From positions 1-6,886 of the forward strand of contig CALEWN010000246.1 in assembly GCA_937925385.1 (NCBI GenBank): a stretch of 6,886 nt of DNA. The letters run 5' to 3'. Every line of letters starts with the position of its first letter. Position 1 is the first letter of the stretch. Made by a program: the position numbers and the translations under genes. Shown in pieces: positions 1 to 5,756 of this stretch. The notes beneath the pieces are model-generated. The model had not been told where the DNA came from. It saw only the letters and a list, made by a program, of their open reading frames with translations, and ran no database searches. This stretch comes from an uncultured Senegalimassilia sp. GTDB lineage: Bacteria; Actinomycetota; Coriobacteriia; Coriobacteriales; Eggerthellaceae.

Positions 1-932
1 TTGCGTGTGTGGCGTTCGCGCTGGCGGGCATGGCTTTCCGCGTGGGAATCGGCACGCCCTCGGCGTTCGGCATCCAGCAGATCTCGGCCATTTGCCCGCT
101 GGGCGCACTTGAGACCATGGCAGGAGCGAAGGGCGTCATGCTGCATCCGCTGTTGTTGTTCGTGCTGGTTGTGGTGCTGATCGCCCTGGTAGGCAAGGCA
201 TTCTGCGCCTGGATGTGCCCCGTCCCGTGGCTGCAGAAGTTCTTCCGCCCGAAAAAGCGTGGCGCGGCGAAGGGCGGTGCCGGGCACGACGCCCCGGCTT
301 CTCGCAACGACTCCGATGCGGATTCTGCTCAGGTGGAACCGTCGGCGGCCGGCGCGGCGCAAATTGCTGAATCCGGGGAAGAGCAGGTGGCTTGCGCGTC
401 CTCCGCGTGTGCGGCCTGCCCGGGCGCATCGGCGTGCGTGAAGGCGCTGGCACCGGTTGGCGGCAAGCGCGATGGCGTGCAGCTGGATAGCCGTCATGCG
501 GTGTTGGTGGGAACGCTGGCCTCCGCGGCCGTGTTCGGCTTCCCGGTGTTTTGCCTGATCTGCCCGGTTGGCTTGACGTTCGCGACCATCATCGGGCTGT
601 GGAACCTGGTGCAGTTCGACGAGCCCTCTTGGGCGCTGATCATCTTCCCGATCATCCTGGTCCTCGAGGTCACCGTGTTGCGCAAGTGGTGCAGTAAGAT
701 CTGCCCCATATCCGCCCTGGTCAGCCTGCTGTCGAACCTCAATATCACGCTCCGCCCGCGCGTCAAGACCGACGTGTGCCTGCGCAGCCGCGGCGTAGAT
801 TGCCACGCGTGCGTCGATGTCTGCCCCGAGCAGCTTGACCCGCACAGCAAGCGCATCCCCGAGTGCTCGAAATGCGGCAAATGCATGGAGGCCTGCCCAG
901 CAAAGGCCATCAGCATCAAGTTACTAAAATAA
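1..932 (+). CDS. NapH-like membrane polyferredoxin (4Fe-4S binding protein), 5' end missing
   Basis: The frame is open at the left edge (first full codon at base 3), so the start lies outside the window and the GTG at 9 is probably internal. Counting from that GTG, 307 residues are seen. Paired cysteines lie at membrane boundaries, as in NapH/CcoG-like electron-transfer proteins: ICP (C29), FCAWMCP (C66, C70), FCLICP (C182, C185) and WCSKICP (C228, C232). Hydrophobic segments lie at about 44-65, 163-200 and 208-226. Two ferredoxin-type clusters end the protein: C257/C265/C268/C272, and CxxCxxCxxxCP at C286/C289/C292/C296. A charged Ala/Gly-rich loop (about 80-155) carries four further cysteines (C129, C134, C137, C143). 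The expected role is electron transfer at the cytoplasmic membrane for a quinol-linked reductase. The partner enzyme is not in the window and would lie upstream. The family is well supported; the specific pathway is unknown. Confidence 0.85.
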   Translation, partial: ACVAFALAGMAFRVGIGTPSAFGIQQISAICPLGALETMAGAKGVMLHPLLLFVLVVVLIALVGKAFCAWMCPVPWLQKFFRPKKRGAAKGGAGHDAPASRNDSDADSAQVEPSAAGAAQIAESGEEQVACASSACAACPGASACVKALAPVGGKRDGVQLDSRHAVLVGTLASAAVFGFPVFCLICPVGLTFATIIGLWNLVQFDEPSWALIIFPIILVLEVTVLRKWCSKICPISALVSLLSNLNITLRPRVKTDVCLRSRGVDCHACVDVCPEQLDPHSKRIPECSKCGKCMEACPAKAISIKLLK

Positions 933-941
933 CAGCTGTCC

Positions 942-979
942 CGGCGGGCCGGCATTCGCTCAGCGATGTCGGCCCGCCG
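942..979 (+). terminator. Strong hairpin after the polyferredoxin gene
   Basis: Bases 942-955 pair with 966-979 over 14 bp, with one G-U wobble and a 10-base loop, starting 9 bases after the stop codon. No U-tract follows. It is probably a transcription end or a 3'-protecting hairpin separating this gene from the permease. Confidence 0.65.
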
Positions 980-1015
980 TGCATGTAACGCGTGCGCTTC
1001 TGGTGCGTTTCGCGC

Positions 1016-1146
1016 TTGTTTCGCTTCGGTTGAAGCTTTGCTAACACGCACGTTGTCCGGCCGTCCTCGCGCCCTCGAACCTACTATGCAAACCGTGCAA
1101 ACGGATCGATCGACACTTGCCAGATAGGAAACGAAGCGAAACGAAG
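1016..1146 (+). promoter_or_regulatory. Leader of the permease gene with long-range complementarity and a tandem repeat
   Basis: Bases 1016-1028 can pair with 1132-1144 (13 bp including one G-U), enclosing about 103 bases. The right arm ends at the AAGGA ribosome binding site (1144-1148). The same right arm is a tandem 10-base repeat (GAAACGAAG at 1128-1136 and 1138-1146). The enclosed part also holds a TGCAAAC direct repeat (1087-1093, 1096-1102) and a TCGATCGA palindrome (1106-1113). TACTAT at 1082-1087 is a poor -10 match without a matching -35, so no promoter is placed. A regulatory role is inference; no known riboswitch consensus was recognised. Confidence 0.35.
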
Positions 1147-1159
1147 GATGTGATGCCTT

Positions 1160-2599
1160 ATGACCCCACCCGCAGGCACGGCCGTTCTTGGCGGCGGAAC
1201 GGCGGAGTCGAAAGAGTACTTCGAAAAGCGATCGCTTAAGAAGGGCTCCGTCAACTGGGTGCTGCTGATGAGCCTTGGAATCGCGTATGTGATTAGTGGA
1301 GACTTCTCAGGTTGGAACTATGGAATCGGCTACGGCGGCTGGCTGGGAATGTTGATCGCCTTCCTGGTGATGGGCGCGATGTACCTGTTCATGGTGCTCG
1401 GTCTGGCCGAAATGTCGTCGGCGATGCCGGCGGCCGGCGCCGGCTACGGCTTCGCCCGCCGCGCCATGGGCAAGGTCGGCGGCGCGCTCACCGGGTTCGC
1501 CATCCTCATCGAGTACACCATCTGCCCGGCGGCGATTTCGACGTTCATCGCGGCGTACGTGCATGCGCTCGGCCTGTTCTCCGATGTGCCGTCAGCCGCG
1601 ATCATCGGCTTCTTCTTCATCGTGTTCGTCGGCATCCACCTGATCGGCGTGGGCGAGGCGCTCAAAATCGTGTTCGGCATCACGGCGGTCGCCATGGTGG
1701 CGCTCATCGCGTTCTTCGTCGGCATCGCGCCGCATTTCGACGCGGCGAACCTGCTCAACATCGCGCCCGCGGTCGACGGCGGCACCGCGCTTTTGCCCTT
1801 CGGGCTCGGCGGCGTGCTTTCGGCGCTGCCGTTCGGCATCTGGCTGTTCCTGGCCGTCGAAGGCGTGCCGCTGGCCGCTGAGGAATCGGCCAACCCCAAG
1901 CGCGACATGCCCCGCGGCATCATCGGCGCCATGCTGACGCTCATGGTCACCGGCGCGCTCGTGCTTATCCTGACCGCCGGCGGCGCCGGCGCCGAATTCG
2001 CCGGCTCCGCAGCCGCGCCTCTGGTCGACGCGCTGAACGAGGTGGGCGAAGGCCCGCTGGCGACGTTCGTGAACTACGCGGGCCTTGCCGGTTTGGTGGC
2101 GTCGTTCTTCTCCACGGTGTTCTCCGGCTCCCGCCAGGCGTTCGCCCTGTCCCGCGCCGGCTATCTGCCGAAGTTCCTGTCGGTCACCGGTTCGCGCAAG
2201 ACGCCGTACGTTGCGCTCATCGTGCTCGGCGCCATCGCGTTCGCCCTGGCCGCGATCGTGCAGGACGGCGATATCCTGCTGAGCATGGCCGTGTTCGCCG
2301 CGTGCGTGTCCTACGCCATGATGAACCTGTCGCACATTATCCTGCGCAAGAAGGAGCCCGACATGGAGCGCGGCTTCAAGACGCCCGGCGGCATCGTTTT
2401 GACCAGCATCTCGTTCGCGCTGTCGCTCGTGGCCATCGTCTCGACCTTCGTGGTCGACGCCTTCGCCGCCGGCTGCACGCTGGCCGTGCTGGCGGGCCTC
2501 ATGGTGTACTTCTTCGCCTACTCGAGAAAGCACCTGGTCGGAAACGCGCCTGAGGAAGAGTTCGCGGCGCTGAAGGCGGCCGAGGCGGAACTGGGCTAG
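1160..2599 (+). CDS. APC-superfamily amino alcohol permease, ethanolamine permease-like
   Basis: This 479-residue integral membrane protein has about 12 hydrophobic segments, the usual size for the APC family. Its N-terminus resembles the ethanolamine permease family: YFEKRSLKKGSVNWVLL (20-36) followed by AYVISGDFSGWNYG (42-55), where the glycine-rich break in helix 1 forms the substrate site in APC transporters. AEMSSAMPAAGAGYGFARR (83-101) matches the APC signature around helix 3. EGVPLAAEESANPKRDMPRG (234-253) and GSRQAFALSRAGYLPKF (323-339) are further conserved APC loops. ATG 1160 is the first start in frame, because an in-frame TGA lies at 1151; AAGGA at 1144-1148 is a rather distant Shine-Dalgarno. 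The downstream kinase and phospho-lyase support uptake of ethanolamine or a similar amino alcohol, probably by proton or sodium symport. An amino acid substrate cannot be excluded. Confidence 0.85.
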   Translation: MTPPAGTAVLGGGTAESKEYFEKRSLKKGSVNWVLLMSLGIAYVISGDFSGWNYGIGYGGWLGMLIAFLVMGAMYLFMVLGLAEMSSAMPAAGAGYGFARRAMGKVGGALTGFAILIEYTICPAAISTFIAAYVHALGLFSDVPSAAIIGFFFIVFVGIHLIGVGEALKIVFGITAVAMVALIAFFVGIAPHFDAANLLNIAPAVDGGTALLPFGLGGVLSALPFGIWLFLAVEGVPLAAEESANPKRDMPRGIIGAMLTLMVTGALVLILTAGGAGAEFAGSAAAPLVDALNEVGEGPLATFVNYAGLAGLVASFFSTVFSGSRQAFALSRAGYLPKFLSVTGSRKTPYVALIVLGAIAFALAAIVQDGDILLSMAVFAACVSYAMMNLSHIILRKKEPDMERGFKTPGGIVLTSISFALSLVAIVSTFVVDAFAAGCTLAVLAGLMVYFFAYSRKHLVGNAPEEEFAALKAAEAELG

Positions 2600-2605
2600 C
2601 AGCCT

Positions 2606-2655
2606 GCGCGGCGGCTGTGACTGCAGGGTCTCGCGCCCGCCCGCAGCTGCCGCGC
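2606..2655 (+). terminator. Hairpin after the permease gene
   Basis: Bases 2606-2617 pair with 2644-2655 over 12 bp with one G-U, extendable by two inner pairs, with a loop of about 26 bases that could fold further. It starts 6 bases after the stop codon and has no U-tract. It could be a terminator, an attenuator lowering lyase and kinase expression, or a 3' stabiliser of the permease message. Confidence 0.5.
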
Positions 2656-2806
2656 CGCTTCCCGCGCCCCGGGCATTCCGGGTGTACGCACTTGCTCCCC
2701 CTTCGCGCCCCGCGTGCCCCGCGTCCGGCGGCATTGTGCCCGCCCCTTCTCGCGCCCGCGCGCCCCGCACGTTCCCCACAAACCTCCCATCCACCATCTC
2801 CCGTAC
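2656..2806 (+). promoter_or_regulatory. C-rich, G-poor leader before the lyase gene
   Basis: The stretch from the hairpin to about 2806 is conspicuously rich in C and CC runs and poor in A, with G scarce towards its 3' half. This is the composition of Rho-utilisation sites and low-structure leaders. The 12-mer TCTCGCGCCCGC occurs at 2629-2640 and again at 2748-2759, with near-copies at about 2702 and 2664. No A/T-rich -10 box is visible, so the lyase gene is probably read from a promoter upstream of the permease. The Rho interpretation is inference. Confidence 0.3.
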
Positions 2807-2821
2807 GAAACGAGGCAAACC

Positions 2822-4162
2822 ATGAGCACTTCTGAGGATTGCGGCATCCTTGAATCGAACAGCTTCAACATGGACAACCTGGACGCCCTGGACGGCGAAC
2901 TGCACGACCTGGTCGCGCGTCGCAAGGTGCTCGGGCCGTGCTACCGCCTGTTCTACCAGCACCCGCTGCATCTGGTGCGCGGCCGCGGCACGCGTCTGTT
3001 CGACGCCGACGGCACCGAGTATCTGGACATGTACAACAACATCCCGTCCATGGGCCACAGCAACCCGGCGATCACCGAGGCCGTCACGCGCCAGATGCAG
3101 CTGCTGAACACCCACACGCGCTACGTGCATGAGAACATCTTGAACTACGCGGAGGATCTGCTGTCCACCATGCCGGACGAGCTCGACCGCATCATGTTCA
3201 TGTGCTCGGGCTCCGAGGCCAACGACTTGGCTGTACGCTGCGCGCAGCTCTACACCGGCGGCGAGGGCATCATCGTGACCGGCGAGGCGTACCACGGCAA
3301 CACGGCGCTGATATCCGGGTTGTCGCCGTCCATCGGCAAAACCGTCGCCATGAGCCGCACCATGCGCATGATCCCCTCGCCCGACACGTTCCGCTTGGGC
3401 GCCGAGGATCTGGGGCCGTGGATGTGCGATCAGATCTCGGTGCAGATCGCCGACATGCGCCGTCACGGCATCAAGTTCGCCGGCGTGCTCTTCGACGGCA
3501 TCTTCTCCTCCGACGGCGTCGTCCCCGGCGTGCGTGGTTTCCTGAAACCGGTCATTGACCTGGTGCATCGCGAAGGCGGCGTTTACATCGCCGATGAGGT
3601 GCAGCCGGGATTCTGCCGCACCGGCGATGCGTTCTGGGGGTTTGCACGCCACGGCATCGTGCCCGACATCGTCACCATGGGAAAGCCCATGGCCAATGGC
3701 ATCCCCTGTTCCGCTATGGCCATCCGCTCAGACGTGCTCGACGCGTTCGCCGAGAACAACCCGTATTTCAACACGTTCGCCGGCAACCCCGTTTCCATGG
3801 CCGCGGCGCAGGCGGTCCTCGATTACATTCGCGAGCACGACATCCTGGCGCACACGCACGAGATGGGCGAGAAGCTGCGCGAAGCGATGCGCGATGTGGC
3901 CTCGCGCCACCCGCGGCTGGCCGACGTGCGCGGCGCAGGCCTGTTCAACGGCGTGGAACTGGTTCGCCCCGGCACGCTGGAGGCCGACCGTCCTTTTGCC
4001 GTGCAGCTTATCGAGCAGCTGCGCGAGAACCGTGTGCTCATCTCGCTGTGCGGGCCGTACGGCAACGTGCTGAAGGTGCGTCCGCCGCTGGTGTTCGACG
4101 ACGCCGACCTGGACTTTTTCGCCAGCGCGCTGGAAACGTCGCTTGAGCAGCTGGAACGCTAG
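2822..4162 (+). CDS. PLP-dependent class-III aminotransferase-fold phospho-lyase, ethanolamine-phosphate phospho-lyase-like
   Basis: This 446-residue cytosolic protein has the normal length for class-III PLP enzymes. Visible elements are the phosphate-binding CSGSEAND (128-135), AYHGNT with the ring-stacking aromatic (156-161), ADEVQPGFCRTG with the pyridine-N Asp258 (257-268), the PLP lysine K288 in TMGKPMANG (285-293) and NTFAGNPVS (317-325). GKPMxNG, with LNTHTRYVHENILNYA (95-110) and SGSEANDLA, resembles mammalian ETNPPL and PHYKPL, which remove ammonia and phosphate from phosphoethanolamine or 5-phosphohydroxylysine, more than transaminases such as ArgD or GabT. The kinase just downstream would supply the phosphorylated substrate. 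The predicted reaction is O-phosphoethanolamine to acetaldehyde, ammonia and phosphate. ATG 2822 has GAGG at 2812-2815 with a 6-base spacer; the frame stays open upstream to 2714 but that part is Pro/Arg-rich and non-conserved in character. Substrate choice is not readable from motifs, and an aminotransferase remains possible. Confidence 0.8.
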   Translation: MSTSEDCGILESNSFNMDNLDALDGELHDLVARRKVLGPCYRLFYQHPLHLVRGRGTRLFDADGTEYLDMYNNIPSMGHSNPAITEAVTRQMQLLNTHTRYVHENILNYAEDLLSTMPDELDRIMFMCSGSEANDLAVRCAQLYTGGEGIIVTGEAYHGNTALISGLSPSIGKTVAMSRTMRMIPSPDTFRLGAEDLGPWMCDQISVQIADMRRHGIKFAGVLFDGIFSSDGVVPGVRGFLKPVIDLVHREGGVYIADEVQPGFCRTGDAFWGFARHGIVPDIVTMGKPMANGIPCSAMAIRSDVLDAFAENNPYFNTFAGNPVSMAAAQAVLDYIREHDILAHTHEMGEKLREAMRDVASRHPRLADVRGAGLFNGVELVRPGTLEADRPFAVQLIEQLRENRVLISLCGPYGNVLKVRPPLVFDDADLDFFASALETSLEQLER

Positions 4163-4175
4163 AAGGGCTGCGGCT

Positions 4176-4199
4176 GCGGGCGCCCGCGTCGGCGCCTGC
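4176..4199 (+). other. Intercistronic hairpin between lyase and kinase
   Basis: Bases 4176-4184 pair with 4191-4199 over 9 bp with one G-U and a 6-base loop, 13 bases after the lyase stop codon. The short gap to the kinase makes a full terminator unlikely. It may be a processing or stabilising hairpin that sets the lyase-to-kinase ratio. Confidence 0.45.
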
Positions 4200-4231
4200 C
4201 TAGTCGCATCCGCGATTGCAAGGAGATTATG

Positions 4232-5134
4232 ATGGCAACGAATTTCGAAAACCCCGAAGTGTTCATGGAAGTGGCGCGCTCCGCCGCTGCGCGCTACCCC
4301 TATGACGACTTCGACGTGAAGCTGCTGGCGTTTTCCGAAAACGCAACCTATTTGGTATACAATCCGCTGACCAGCGAAAAGCTGTTCGTGCTGCGCGTCG
4401 GGCGTCCCGGTTACCACAAATTGGAGGAGTACGAGAGCGAGATCAGCTGGCTGCGCCAGATCAACGACTACACGCCGCTGAAAGTGGCGAATCCCATCCC
4501 GGCGCGCGACGGGTCCTACATCCAGCAGGTCGAGCGCGACGGCGTCTGCTACTTCTGCGTGGCAACCGAGTTTCTGACTGGCGAAACGCTTGAGCATGAC
4601 AACTCGCCCGAGGTGGCGCCGGCGCACTTCCGCGTGCTCGGCGAAACGACGGCCTACCTGCACCGCCAGACCGAGATCTGGAACGGCACGAAGGACATCA
4701 AGCGCTTCGAATGGGACTTCGACAACGTCATCGGCCTGGAGCGCTACGGAAAGACGGACCAGAACTATGGCGTCATCCATGCCGACCTGCGCGATACGAA
4801 CATCATCGTCGAGGGCGACGTGATCAAGGTCATCGACTTCGACGATTTCGGCTTCGGCTGGCACCTGCACGATCTGGCCGGCGCGCTGACGTTCATCGAG
4901 GACCGCGATGACGTTCCCGACCTGGTCAACGCGTGGCTGGACGGATACCGCAAGGTGCTGCCGTTCACCGATACCGACTTCGTGGAGATCGACACGTTCA
5001 TCCTGCAGCGCCGCATCCAGATGATGGCGTGGATGGGCAGCCACCAGGACTCCACGCCGGTGCAGGGTTACATGAAGGGCTACATGGAAGGCACGATGGG
5101 CCTGGTCGACCGCTACCTGCGCCTGTTCGGGTAG
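4232..5134 (+). CDS. APH/choline-kinase-fold small-molecule kinase, probable amino alcohol kinase
   Basis: This 300-residue cytosolic kinase has the usual single-domain length. Counting from ATG 4232, the N-lobe contains FVLRVGRPGYH (52-62), the form of the ATP-binding strand seen in the HYKK-like branch with Arg in place of the usual Lys. The hinge region is ATEFLTGETLEHD (111-123). The catalytic loop is HADLRDTN (183-190; H183, D185, N190), and the metal-binding motif is DFDDFGFGW (202-210, D202). It also carries the WD...G...YG segment (161-173) common in bacterial members. The family phosphorylates hydroxyl groups of choline, ethanolamine, hydroxylysine, homoserine and aminoglycosides. 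Beside a phospho-lyase and an ethanolamine-type permease, an amino alcohol is more likely than an antibiotic. Two adjacent ATGs exist: AGGAG (4221-4225) is 3 bases from ATG 4229 but 6 from ATG 4232, so the second is preferred. Confidence 0.8.
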   Translation: MATNFENPEVFMEVARSAAARYPYDDFDVKLLAFSENATYLVYNPLTSEKLFVLRVGRPGYHKLEEYESEISWLRQINDYTPLKVANPIPARDGSYIQQVERDGVCYFCVATEFLTGETLEHDNSPEVAPAHFRVLGETTAYLHRQTEIWNGTKDIKRFEWDFDNVIGLERYGKTDQNYGVIHADLRDTNIIVEGDVIKVIDFDDFGFGWHLHDLAGALTFIEDRDDVPDLVNAWLDGYRKVLPFTDTDFVEIDTFILQRRIQMMAWMGSHQDSTPVQGYMKGYMEGTMGLVDRYLRLFG

Positions 5135-5135
5135 T

Positions 5136-5168
5136 GCGGATGCCGGCGCCGCCGGTGCAGGCATCCGC
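5136..5168 (+). terminator. Hairpin directly after the kinase gene
   Basis: GCGGATGCC (5136-5144) pairs perfectly with GGCATCCGC (5160-5168), a 9-bp stem with a 15-base loop, one base after the stop codon. There is no U-tract. It is a likely end or 3' boundary of the permease-lyase-kinase message. Confidence 0.55.
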
Positions 5169-5228
5169 GCGAAACGGTTGCGCTGTGCAAGCTTGCGGCC
5201 AGGCGTTTTGGGGTAGCGGCACGGTGGT

Positions 5229-5240
5229 CGATCGCGATCG
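5229..5240. promoter_or_regulatory. Perfect CGATCGCGATCG palindrome upstream of the P-II gene
   Basis: This is a 12-base perfect palindrome about 105 bases before the P-II start. It is a candidate operator for a dimeric regulator. It shares TCGATCG with the palindrome upstream of the permease (1106-1113). GCGATCGC cores can occur by chance in GC-rich DNA, so support is weak. Confidence 0.25.
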
Positions 5241-5312
5241 TTTCGCCGCGGCAGGCCGGCAGGCAGCGAGTGCGCGCCGCGGCCGACTAGATGTTTGCAA
5301 GTAAGATCGAGT

Positions 5313-5331
5313 TCGCGGGCGTGTCCCGCGA
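5313..5331 (+). promoter_or_regulatory. Hairpin abutting the P-II ribosome binding site
   Basis: TCGCGGG (5313-5319) pairs with CCCGCGA (5325-5331), a 7-bp perfect stem with a 5-base loop. It ends 2 bases before the strong AAGGAG (5334-5339), which is itself 6 bases from the ATG at 5346. It could keep the ribosome binding site clear or act as a protein or RNA contact point. The function is unknown. Confidence 0.4.
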
Positions 5332-5345
5332 TGAAGGAGCGTGGC

Positions 5346-5687
5346 ATGAAGGAAATCGAGGTCATCATCAACGGCGACAAGCTCGAGCGCGTCAAGCGCA
5401 TTCTGTCGGCGTTCAGCAAGAGCGGCATTTTCGTGACGCAGGGCTTCGGCTACGGGCATCAGCAGGGCTTTCACCAGGTGTACACGCGTGACGACAACCG
5501 CGGCGTGAACATGCTGCCGAAGGTGTCGGTGCGTACCGTCGTGCCTGATGGGCTGGTTGATTCCATCGTCGATGAGATGGTGGCGGACATGGGCAACGCC
5601 ACCTTCGGGGATGGCAAGATCTTCGTGCGCGAAATCGCCGACGCCATCCGCGTCCGCACCAACGAACGAGGCGACGCCGCCCTGTAG
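5346..5687 (+). CDS. P-II family nitrogen-regulatory signal protein with atypical T-loop
   Basis: This 113-residue protein has the normal P-II length (about 112). P-II trimers bind ATP, ADP and 2-oxoglutarate and control targets through the T-loop. Recognisable parts are the KEIEVII strand, GYGHQQG (35-41) in place of GFGRQKG of E. coli GlnB (Gln39 kept), LPKV (57-60) closing the T-loop, GDGKIFV in the B-loop (88-94) and IRVRTNERGDAAL (101-113) in the C-loop. The T-loop (46-56, YTRDDNRGVNM) is one residue longer than in GlnB and has no tyrosine at the uridylylation position, so control by classical GlnD modification is unlikely. ATG 5346 is chosen for its AAGGAG site; earlier in-frame starts add a non-conserved tail. 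It follows the kinase gene on the same strand without AmtB or glutamine synthetase beside it in this window, so its target may be this pathway or its permease. That link is inference. Confidence 0.9.
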   Translation: MKEIEVIINGDKLERVKRILSAFSKSGIFVTQGFGYGHQQGFHQVYTRDDNRGVNMLPKVSVRTVVPDGLVDSIVDEMVADMGNATFGDGKIFVREIADAIRVRTNERGDAAL

Positions 5688-5727
5688 CGGGGCAGGGGCC
5701 AGGAGGTCCGCAAGCCCAGGAATGGCC

Positions 5728-5756
5728 GCGAAGGCCGCGGGAGCGCGAAGGCCGCG
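5728..5756 (+). repeat. Direct repeat GCGAAGGCCGCG
   Basis: The 12-mer occurs at 5728-5739 and 5745-5756, offset by 17 bases. Either copy can pair with the inverted copy at 5779-5789, giving two mutually exclusive stems; the second forms the longer helix. Confidence 0.6.

Noticed and set aside
1030..1087. Promoter formed by TTGAAG (1030) and TACTAT (1082)
   Set aside because: The spacing is far from 17 bases and the TACTAT match is weak, so no promoter can be supported.
2714..2821. 36-codon N-terminal extension of the lyase gene
   Set aside because: It is Pro/Arg/His-rich and unlike the family, while ATG 2822 has a well-placed GAGG and gives the usual protein length.
2617..2835. Small plus-strand frame between permease and lyase genes
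   Set aside because: Pro/Arg/Ala-rich translation of the C-rich leader. It overlaps the start of the lyase gene and has no ribosome binding site.
1592..3652. 686-codon open frame on the minus strand
   Set aside because: It is antisense to the permease and lyase genes and to the gap between them. The translation is His/Arg/Val/Asp-rich without a domain, as expected from G/C-biased third positions.
4232..5134. Aminoglycoside resistance kinase
   Set aside because: The fold is shared, but the neighbours (amino alcohol permease, phospho-lyase) and the HYKK-like VLRVxRPGYH segment point to metabolism, not resistance.
5295..5345. 17-codon extension of the P-II gene
   Set aside because: P-II proteins begin with MKxIxxII; ATG 5346 gives exactly this with AAGGAG 6 bases upstream.
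3728..5428. 566-codon open frame on the minus strand
   Set aside because: It is a shadow of the lyase, kinase and P-II genes, which have clear catalytic motifs; this frame has none.
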